Program-made: the position numbers and the translations under genes | Shown here: piece by piece, positions 56,434 to 64,000 of the stretch | How the letters are laid out: every line of letters begins with the position of its first letter | Numbering within the stretch: position 1 is the stretch's first letter | Assembly (NCBI GenBank): GCA_033557465.1 | Contig: CM066035.1 | Location: 245,042,869-245,106,868 of the forward strand | From: Ichthyophis bannanicus | Lineage: Eukaryota > Chordata > Amphibia > Gymnophiona > Ichthyophiidae | Direction of reading: 5' to 3' | Length of the DNA: 64,000 bases | The notes under the pieces: generated by a model | The model's database searches: none | What the model was told of the DNA's origin: nothing | Seen by the model: the letters and a program-made list of their open reading frames with translations, nothing else

Positions 56434-57329
56434 CAGGGCCGGATTTACCTATACGCCAACTACGCCGTGGCGTAGGGCCCACAGCTGGCAAGGGCCCACA
56501 AAAATTGAACAAATTGTTAGCTTTTTTAAAATTAAATTTAAAAAAACCCCACTGGCTGCGGCTGCGGCAGCATGGACTGTCCCGCGGGGCCCCCTCTGCC
56601 CGGCTGAGCCCCTCCGTGCCGGCTTTGAGAGGCGCGAAGGGAGAGTGTCTCCCTCGCGTCTCTGTTAAGCCCGCAGGGGCTGATTTGAGAGGCGCGAAGG
56701 GAGAGTGTCTCCCTCGTGTCTCTGTTAAGCCCGCAGGGGCTGATGGGAAATTTCCCATCTGCCCCTACAGGCTTAACAGAGACGCAAGGGAGACACTCTC
56801 CCTTCGCGCCTCTCAAAGCCGGCACGGAGGGGCTCAGCCGGGCAGAGGGGGCTCCGCGGGACAGTCCATGCTGCGGCAGCGGCCAGCGTTTTATTTTTTT
56901 TTTTATTAAAGTTTACTTGAGCCGATGGGGGGGGGGGGGGCTGGGACTGGAAATGGGCTGGGGGTGTTAAGACTGGAGTTGGGCTGACACGAAGAAACCA
57001 GAAGAAAGTGGCTGGAGCAATTGCAGCTGAAAAAAAATGCACAAAAGGTAGAAAAATATCTCTTTATTTTGAATTTATTAATTGGAATATGTCAGCTCTG
57101 GTAAATGTGCATCATTAACGTCTGCACTTTGTTTAGTACAAGAGCAAATTAATGTATAGTTTTATTTCTACAGTGTTGTACATTCCAAGTTTGGCTTTTG
57201 GGATTCCCAGTTTAATTATGACGTCAGGGCCAACAGCGCGCAGCTGATCCGGCATGCTCGTTTTTATCTTTTCTGGGGGCCCACAGTTTTTGTTGGTGTA
57301 GGGCCTCACTCAAGGTAAATCCGGCCCTG
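56434..57329 (+). mobile_element. hAT-type mosaic element, copy E (896 bp, complete)
   Basis: Termini CAGGGCCGGATTTACC and inverted GGTAAATCCGGCCCTG are flanked by exact 8-bp duplications CCTGGCAG (56,426-56,433; 57,330-57,337). The hairpin spans about 56,535-56,905 around the symmetric GATGGGAAATTTCCCATC (56,742-56,759). A tandem duplication of about 59 bp in one arm (56,636-56,744) is not matched in the other. A short G-rich remnant of the minisatellite (56,920-56,990) and the conserved tail (56,990-57,225) follow, the tail nearly identical to copy A. There is no transposase. Confidence 0.9.
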
Positions 57330-57337
57330 CCTGGCAG

Positions 57338-58260
57338 GATCCCAAATAGATCCGTTCCCAGGTCCCTTGAGTGGCAAGGGGGAGGAGAGAAGCAAAGCCA
57401 TTTAGCCCAGGTCTCACTTTAGTCAAGGGTGCATGGTTCTCCACTTTAACCCTTTGTCTGTGTTTCTCGTCTTGAGTCGAATTTGGAACCTTTACCATAT
57501 ACTGTGATTCTCTACTGAAGTCCACGGCTATGAAAAAACGCTCCCACGTCATTAAAATATTTTTTATCTCTCTTCCCAAGTAATGAGGAGGCCTAACAAT
57601 GTGCAATGGCCAGGAACTTATCTGAGTTCTCAGAGGGCCTGCCTTTTCCTTTTAATTTATGCCTGAATTTCAGTAGGGAAGACTGAGATTTCTGCCTTCT
57701 ATTATTATAGAGAAAAATCAGCTCCTCATTCAAATCCTCTCCAGGCTGCAAACCAAGGCAGGACATTAATAGCTCTTTTTATTATTTATATTTGATTCTC
57801 ATATGCCACATACTCAAAGACAATGTAAAAAACAGAAACTATAAATTCAATTTGACTTTAATAGATGTTGTTAAAGACTCTGCTCTTTTATGATGAGAAT
57901 AGGCAGACATTATGGGGGTCATTCCAGAACACAAATAAGGACATTTATGCACCAGAAACATCCCAGACCGTATTCTGAAACAGTGCTGACATGCATGTCT
58001 ATGGCGCTAGCACAAGGATCTCAAATCATGGGCAGGAGAGGGCGGAACGGGGCGTGGTCAGCCACAGAGACATAGAAAGCATATTCAGGAAAGGCCCATG
58101 TTAATTGTTTCCCAGAAAAGTCCATGTTAGTCCTTCTGAAATATGGTATAAGGGTAGGACTTAGAAAATATTCTGCTCATCTCTGCAATGCGGCCCATAT
58201 ATAAGAATGGTTGTGACAAATCTGTTTTGAACTGGTATGACTGCATTCTGGAAAAATACA
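57338..58260. other. No recognised feature
   Basis: Unassigned sequence; no coding frame or repeat head identified. Confidence 0.4.
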
Positions 58261-58267
58261 AGATGCA

Positions 58268-58577
58268 TAAGAACATAAGATATGCCATACTGGGTCAGAC
58301 CAAGGTCCATCAAGCCCAGTATTCTGTTTCCAACAGTGGCCAATCTAGGTCATACGTACCTAGCAGTTTCCCCAAGGGACACAGGTTCCACAATGCTTGT
58401 ATTGGTTCAAGCATTGATATCCTGGGTCCCTTCTTAATAATGGTTTATGGACCTTTCCTCCAGGAACTTGTCCAAACCTTTTTTAAACCCAGCTACACTA
58501 ACAGCCTTTACTACATCCTCCGGTAACAAATTCCAGAGTTTGATTACACGTTGAGTGAAAAAATATTTTCTTATGCA
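58268..58577 (-). mobile_element. CR1-type LINE (family A), 3' end
   Basis: Reverse complement of 25,950-26,263: AAGAACATAAGATATGCCAT at the terminus, then GGTCAGACCAAGGTCCATCA and TGGACCTTTCCTCCAGGAAC. Confidence 0.9.
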
Positions 58578-58784
58578 GTCTTAAGGTACAGGGAGCAGAG
58601 GTGACTAAGGGAGCAGTGCCACAAAGCTCACTGTAGAAAGGCAGGCAGGGTTGCCCCACAGGTAGCGGATGTATACAGATTGACATACGTCCCAATATGA
58701 CAGGTGTAGCTGCTATGCGAAATGCCAGTACCCAGATAGGTGGGCCTCAGATGCCATAGCCAGAAGGCCCTATTACTACTACTA

Positions 58785-59330
58785 CTGCTCATTTATATAG
58801 AGCTACAAGGCATATGCAGCGCTGCACAGACACATGTAATAGATGGTCCCTGCTCTGCAGAGCTTACAGTTTCATCAGGACAGACAATACAACTGCTGTG
58901 AACAGGATACATCCAGGGGGAATGGTCAGGACACACAAGGGAGCTTAGACGGATCTGATCAAACAGCGGCACCAATGAGGTGAGTGCTCAGCCTGGATTT
59001 GAGAGTGGCCAAGGACGAAGTCTGATGTGCAGACTCAGGTAGTTTGTTCCAAGCATACAGGACAGCAAGGTGAAGGAAGCTACGTCTGGATTTGGCAGGA
59101 GAAGGTAGTTTGTTCCAAGCATACAGGACAGCAAGGTGAAGGAAGCTACATCTGGATTTGGCAGAAGGGAAGGGCACAGATAGAAGCAACCTGATAGAAG
59201 ATTGGTGTTCACAGGGAGGGGTGTAGGGAGAGATAAGAGGGGAATGGTAGTGCAGAGCAGCAGAATGAGTGCACTTATAGGCCAGAGGCATGAAAAGGGC
59301 ATATATTTGTTGCTGAGCAATATTATGCAC
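58785..59330 (-). mobile_element. L2-like LINE 3' part with 63-bp internal duplication
   Basis: The 3' tail (58,785-58,870, ACTACTACTACTGCTC then GCTACAAGGCATATGC) matches the family at 33,441-33,648 inverted. The body encodes FLHLAVLYAWNKLP twice in tandem (59,037-59,160) and then SLATLKSRLSTHLI, resembling the C-terminal end of L2 polyproteins. Confidence 0.65.
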
Positions 59331-59417
59331 CCTTTTGGAACCTGCAAGGCTAGTTCAGGATTTTGTGGACCTGGTGAGGGTCCATCCCTAGCACTTTGAG
59401 GCATGTTTGTAGAGATG

Positions 59418-59999
59418 TCCAACAGAAAAGCACAAACCACGTGCCAACAGAATCCCAGTAAAAACCGTGGAGGCAAGGAAGGAACTGTATATATCACCTT
59501 TTATTTCATAAAGCCAGGCCCGACACAGGCCGTGTTTCGTTTATGCCTTCATCAGGGGCTATGGCTATATGATTTTCTTGCCACACTGCAATGACAGATG
59601 TGTATATCAATTCTGGCACTATATCGACTCTGCCGTTGCTCTCTCGTGCGACTTTGTAAATCCAAGACGTAAACGAAATGTTAACAATTACATCAAAGCG
59701 TCCCCGCACTGCTCCTTTTTTTTGCGAGTGAAACAAAGGAGCAGTGCGGGGACGCTTTGATGTAATTGTTAACATTTCGTTTACGTCTTGGATTTACAAA
59801 GTCGCACGAGAGAGCAACGGCAGAGTCGATATAGTGCCAGAATTGATATACACATCTGTCATTGCAGTGTGGCAAGAAAATCATATAGCCATAGCCCCTG
59901 ATGAAGGCATAAACGAAACACGGCCTGTGTCGGGCCTGGCTTTATGAAATAAAAGGTGATATATACAGTTCCTTCCTTGCCTCCACGGTTTTTACTGGG
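59418..59999. mobile_element. Palindromic insertion with hammerhead-like cores (Penelope-like?)
   Basis: A 15-bp duplication ATGTTTGTAGAGATG flanks it exactly (59,403-59,417; 60,000-60,014). After 34 bp of unique sequence, arms 59,453-59,718 and 59,735-59,999 form a near-perfect inverted repeat with a spacer of about 16 bp. Each arm contains CTGATGA, GAAA and GTGTC in the order of a hammerhead ribozyme. The arms end with a tail-like ATGAAATAAAAGGTGATATA. Assignment to Penelope-like elements is inferred from the ribozyme-like motif and the long duplication; no GIY-YIG or RT is present. Confidence 0.6.
59894..59936 (+). ncRNA. Hammerhead-like ribozyme core (plus-strand arm)
   Basis: GCCC then CTGATGA (59,898-59,904), GAAA (59,915-59,918), ACAC/GTGT closing a four-pair stem III with loop GGCCT, the cleavage-type triplet GTC (59,929-59,931) and then GGGC. 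Stems I and III can form. The stem II segment between CTGATGA and GAAA (AGGCATAAAC) does not pair, so self-cleavage is probably lost. The mirror copy lies in the other arm on the minus strand at about 59,517-59,559. Confidence 0.45.
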
Positions 60000-60014
60000 A
60001 TGTTTGTAGAGATG

Positions 60015-60387
60015 ACCAGGGCAGGAAACACTGTGGCTGGTTCCACATGTCCATACCATTTGATGCAAGGTCTGTCCTGACATGCATATTCATATTTACA
60101 TTCTTGTACACCATATTGGGGTGCACTGGGCTTACCTAGCACTTTCCAGGGCATGAGGGGGACTGCTATATGATCTAGGTTGCAGCAGCTGTCCTTTCTC
60201 ATTGGTATTTATGTCTTGTGTGCTTCAGCACATTGCTGTCTGTGATGGGCAGCTTAGTAGATGCATGTCTTTCCCAAGGGGCATGGCTGGTACATTGTGG
60301 AGATGGGCAGGTTCCAAAACATGTAATGTTTCAGAATACAGTGGGTGCAGGAACATCCAAAATGCTTACTTGCGTCCGAGGCACAGG
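60015..60387. other. No recognised feature
   Basis: Unassigned. Confidence 0.4.
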
Positions 60388-60395
60388 GTCAGCTG

Positions 60396-60722
60396 CAATG
60401 TTGCCTCTAATTTTCTGTAGGCTGTGTGCGCATAAAATATCAGCTGTGCAGCTTTTGAAGGAAGGTTAAATTTTTGTGCGCCACATAACGACACTCGGAG
60501 TTATATACTTTAAAATTTGACTACATGTCAGAATACAGTATGTACACCACATTGATTGCACTAGAAAATATTGTAGAACTTGTGAAAACCATAAATACAC
60601 AACAACTTTTCAATTTTAAGAACGTCTGTGTTGTTTTCTATCAGAATCAGAACCGTAATTTTTGTGCGCTCTGTTGTAAAGTATGTGCGCGCACACACGC
60701 GCACAGCTTAGAGGGAACAGTG
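60396..60722. mobile_element. hAT-type MITE, 327 bp
   Basis: Termini CAATGTTGCCTCTAA and inverted TTAGAGGGAACAGTG resemble the common vertebrate hAT end CACTGTTCCCTCTAA, with subterminal alternating GTGCGC runs. Exact 8-bp duplications GTCAGCTG flank it (60,388-60,395; 60,723-60,730). Confidence 0.9.
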
Positions 60723-60730
60723 GTCAGCTG

Positions 60731-61598
60731 GATAGTGCTTTCACGTGCCCACCGAACATGTCGATCTGGCCCCGCAGGCTCGTCCAGACCTGTGGATGTG
60801 GAATTAGGTTCAAAGAGAGCCTGTTTTTGATTTAGATGTGGCCACAGGCTGGACGTGCACGTTATGGAATCGCGCTCCACTTGAATAACAAAAACTATAA
60901 TTCATGCAGAATTTATGCAAATATTCTAAACTGGGAGATCTAGCTATAATCATTTATGAAGAACAAAACCCCAAAACACACAGACTGGTGATCAATTCAG
61001 GACTTAATGATTTTACCAAGCATCCTCGAAAAAAGAAGGAAACATCTTATAATTTTAAATTCACAATATAAAAGGGTTTACCATGTATGTAACAAGCAAG
61101 AAGATGAAAGTGCAATTGAACTAGGCAAGGTTATGGAAAGAGTGGCGTGTGAGAAGAGGGTTTTTTTTTTTTTTTTTTTTAGCTTATTTCTACTTTGGGT
61201 CATACAGAGAGACATTATCCACAATCCATACAAACCTTCAGAACATCTCCCTTCCTTCAACATTATAATTGCCAGTCGGTGCATCAAACAATCTTAAATT
61301 TACAATTCAACCAATTAACAACCTCCATTTCTACTGTATATAACCCCTTTTCTTGATAGCCCCTGCTGCTTACAGTGGTGCCTCTCTCACACCCAACTCA
61401 TCACACATTCTTCCATTCATCCCTACTCATCTCCATTCATCTCTCATTCCTTCTATCCTCCCTCCTACACCTTCCTTTAAATTGCTCATAGGCGATCCCC
61501 ATTCCATACTGCACACCCCTCCCATGCATCATATTATCAGTTCCACCCATCAGCTAAGAGAGTTTGTGCCAGACCTGTTTCTGTATCAACCAGTCTGG
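60731..61598. other. No gene; poly-T run
   Basis: A T-run at 61,161-61,181 may be the reversed A-tail of a retroposon. Nothing else was identified. Confidence 0.4.
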
Positions 61599-61599
61599 T

Positions 61600-61960
61600 T
61601 TATAATTTGTTTGATACCTCTAAATTTCAAACCTGGCCATCTCCCACATGCTCTGCCTCCAATGGTGAAACAGTGGCACCTCCTCTTGGACCCAATGCAT
61701 CAGTATCATTTTCCTTACCAGTAGAAAGACTATGTTGGTAAATTGTTTCTTGGCCTGTGGAACTTGAGCTTTTATCAAGCCCCCCAAATACCCCAACAAT
61801 AATTCACTATAAGACCACTCCACAATGACATTTAGAGCTCTTTCCACCTCCTCAATGGCTTGCCTACATAACTCACTTAAAGCCGGGCATTCCAAAAAGA
61901 AATGGAGTAATGCATCCATCTGAGTCTTGCACTTTCTACAATTGCTATAACTACAAAACT
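61600..61960 (-). mobile_element. L1/Tx1-like LINE, ORF2 C-terminal fragment
   Basis: Minus-strand HFFLECPALSELCRQAIEEV, NIVFLLVRKMILMHWVQEE and FHHWRQSMWEMARFEI follow the C-terminal zinc-motif region of L1-related LINEs (C..F..CP, then AKxxIxxHW). About 100 codons are open. Positions 61,961-62,464 hold nothing identified. Confidence 0.65.
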
Positions 61961-62464
61961 ACATCACTGTACCTCTTGAAACACTGGGCCCTGCCACCAT
62001 GTCTGCCAAGATTTTTAAAAAATTAATATTTAAAAATTTACAATAATTATTCAAGCAAAACACATGTACAGATAAAGGCCACAGAAAACAAAATAAGGAA
62101 ATATTACTACAACAACAAGAAAAATTTTTAATATCAGTCTAGCCCACAAGTCATGGGTGAAGTGAACCCATGTGAAAGAAATAAGAAAGTTCTTTCAATT
62201 AATTTACAAAGCAACAGCTTTCCCTGTATTCAGGCCATCCTTTAAATCAATGGTCTTTTATGGAAATATCCACTGGAGCACCCATAGGTTTCATGGCATT
62301 AATGCACATTCTTAAACTCCAAATGCTCGAAGAAAACATATTTTACAGATTGCAATTTAACCAAGCATTTGCATGGAAATTTAAGGAGGAAAAAAGTGCC
62401 CAACTGCAGAACCCCAGGTTTTAACAGAAGAAACTCTTCTTTTGAGTTTCTCTCGCCAAATCAT

Positions 62465-63079
62465 GATGTTGCTGTCAAGTCAAAGATGACTGGATAGTTG
62501 TCCTGAACTGTGTTTGTTTTTCAGTCAGGTGGCTAATTGTTGCTGTTATTGTATTGATCCATTGCATTGCTGGCCTTCCTCTTTTGTGCTTACCTTCAAC
62601 CTTGCAAAGCATGATATCTTTCTCTACTGATCTTTTTTTCACATGATCTGTCCAAAGTATGAATGTCGAAGTCTTGTCATTTCATCTTTTAAAGAAAGCT
62701 TGGGTTTTATCTCCCCTAGTACCAACTGATTTGTTCTCTGGGCAGTTCATGGTATATACTGTACAGTATTCTTTGCCAGCACCATAATTCAAAGGCATCA
62801 GTTTCCTTCCTGTCTTTCTTCTTCACTGTCCAACTTTCACATCCATATGACATTATTAAAAATACCATGGCTTGGACAAGAGATTTCCAACATGCAGCAA
62901 GGCAAGTCAAAGAAAAGTATTAAAATGTTGCTTGCAAGGAACTGTTAGAGGAGGAAAAAGATCAGTTTTCCTAAAGCTACGAAAGTTGAAGAGAAAATTC
63001 CAGCCTCAAACTGGGATGCTAAAAGATGCTCAAGGATCCATGCTGAATGATGCTGAGATAGTCAAGAATAGGTGGAAAG
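62465..63079 (-). mobile_element. RTE-clade LINE with inverted 5' segment
   Basis: Minus-strand 62,910-62,470 encodes AMVFLIMSYGCESWTVKK and DAFELWCWQRILYSIY, the C-terminal region of RTE-type polyproteins. The plus strand at 62,905-63,079 encodes LKRKFQPQTGMLKDAQGSM and DAEIVKNRW, the endonuclease-RT linker of the same kind of element. The two halves therefore face opposite ways, as in 5'-inverted LINE insertions. The hAT at 63,080 interrupts the linker. Confidence 0.65.
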
Positions 63080-63168
63080 CAGGGCCGGTGCTACCCAGTA
63101 AGTCAGGTAAGCATGGCACTAGGGTGCTGGTAGCAGGAGGTGCCGTCACTAGCCACCTGCCACCCACC

Positions 63169-63397
63169 GCTTCAGAAAAGAAAGCAGCCGCGGGAACATT
63201 TCTCTGTTCCCACAGCTCTGCTATCTTTTAAACTGCTGGACCGCAGTGTTTCCAACAGTGACAATCATTTCCTGTTTCTCGTAAGAAACAAGAAATGCTT
63301 ATTATTGCCTTTAGAAACTCCGCGGTCCAGCAGTTTAAAAGATAGCAGAATTGCAGGAACAGAGAAATGTTCCCGCAGCTGCTTTCTTTTCTGAAGG
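63169..63397. repeat. Long hairpin of hAT copy F
   Basis: Arms pair over about 100 bp (CTTCAGAAAAGAAAGCAGC against GCTGCTTTCTTTTCTGAAG; TATCTTTTAAACTGCTGGAC against its complement), with the turn near TTTCTCGTAAGAAAC at about 63,275-63,290. The GGGAACATTTCTC words are shared with the copy B hairpin. Confidence 0.92.
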
Positions 63398-63404
63398 ATG
63401 AATC

Positions 63405-63880
63405 AGTAAGGGGAGGGGAGGGGAAAGGAAGGAAAAGGGCAGAAGGGAGGGGACTGGCAGGGAGCAGACACGGGGGGGAGGGGGCTGGAAGGGAGCTGAC
63501 ATTTAGGGATGGGGCTTGAAGGTGGTTGGCTAATAGGAAGTGGGTTGGAAGAGAGCTGACGGGGGAAGGTGGGAGCTGACGGGGGTTTGGAAGGTAGCAG
63601 AAAAGAGGTGGCTTGAGGGAAGGTGGGGGCTGGAAAGGAGCTGACACCTGGGGATGGGACTGGAAGGAAGCTGACAACTGGGATGGCACTGGAAGGCGGA
63701 TGGACAGAGGAGAGGGTGACTGGAAAGGAACTGACACAGGAGGGGGCACTGGGACTGGAAGTTCACTGATACCTGGGATGGTATTTGGACTAGAAGGGGC
63801 TGGACGGTGGGAAAGGAGGGGGTCTGGAAGAGAAAAGACACCAGTGGTGGTGCTGGGAATGCAAGGGGATTGGTACTGAG
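63405..63880. repeat. G-rich minisatellite of hAT copy F
   Basis: Units built on GGGGCTGGAAGGGAGCTGAC with many variants. Confidence 0.8.
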
Positions 63881-64000
63881 AGGATGTAAAGGGGGCTGAT
63901 ACTGGGGAGGTTATTGGGACTGGAAAAAGAAATGAAGCAAAGGAATGGAAGAAAATGAATGAAGCAAAAGGAGAGACAAGAAATTGCGGATGGACTATAG

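Larger units (their letters stand above)
63080..64000 (+). mobile_element. hAT-type mosaic element, copy F (runs off the window)
   Basis: Left terminus CAGGGCCGGTGCTACC, preceded by GTGGAAAG (expected 8-bp target copy; the partner is outside). Hairpin 63,169-63,397 is followed by a G-rich minisatellite (63,405-63,880) and then the start of the conserved tail (GAGACAAGAAATTGCGGATG, TGGACTATAG) at the last base, as in copies B and D. Confidence 0.85.

Overview
This window looks like non-coding-rich chromosomal DNA from a tetrapod with a large, transposon-crowded genome. One host gene is recognisable: the 5' part of SPATA13 (ASEF2), a Rho-family guanine nucleotide exchange factor gene on the minus strand. 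A 1.66 kb coding exon (48,440-50,098) has an intact frame, a clean splice donor and a plausible acceptor. A CG-rich block at about 51,850-52,450 is the likely promoter and first non-coding exon. No later SPATA13 exon is visible, so everything left of 48,439 is probably intron and everything right of about 52,450 is probably upstream of the gene. The mix of DIRS, CR1, L2, L1-type, RTE, hAT, mariner/Tigger and tRNA-derived SINE copies fits an amphibian, and I favour a caecilian. That is inference from element content, not from a host marker.

Layout: 1-835 DIRS end; 985-2,600 L1-ORF1-only element; 2,615-8,019 non-autonomous DIRS with inverted terminal repeats and an internal complementary region; 8,965-13,680 minus-strand L2 split by a hAT-like mosaic and a half-L1; 13,681-17,015 nearly complete plus-strand L2; 17,621-18,235 mariner remnant; 18,240-27,835 a nest (CR1 broken by a SINE, MITEs and a 7.3 kb hAT that itself carries a Tigger MITE and a near full-length CR1); 27,955-33,440 two DIRS pieces with SINE and L2 insertions; 34,111-38,697 hAT mosaics with nested RTE and half-L1; 38,698-42,430 mostly unassigned, with several duplicated segments; 42,437-44,740 minus-strand L2; 44,990-46,990 a large palindrome interrupted by CR1; 48,440-52,450 SPATA13; 52,945-64,000 CR1, L1, hAT, a palindromic Penelope-like insertion, RTE and a last hAT running off the edge.

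The most interesting signal is a set of at least six hAT-like non-autonomous copies that share one architecture: terminal repeat, long hairpin, G-rich minisatellite, then a conserved AT-rich tail ending near a GGTAGAAAAA motif. Four have different hAT termini, and three complete ones show exact 8-bp target duplications. Other notable items are half-L1 (HAL1-like) insertions with exact target duplications, a 0.55 kb palindrome carrying hammerhead-like cores with a 15-bp target duplication, and a diverged second copy of part of the SPATA13 CpG island 11 kb away.
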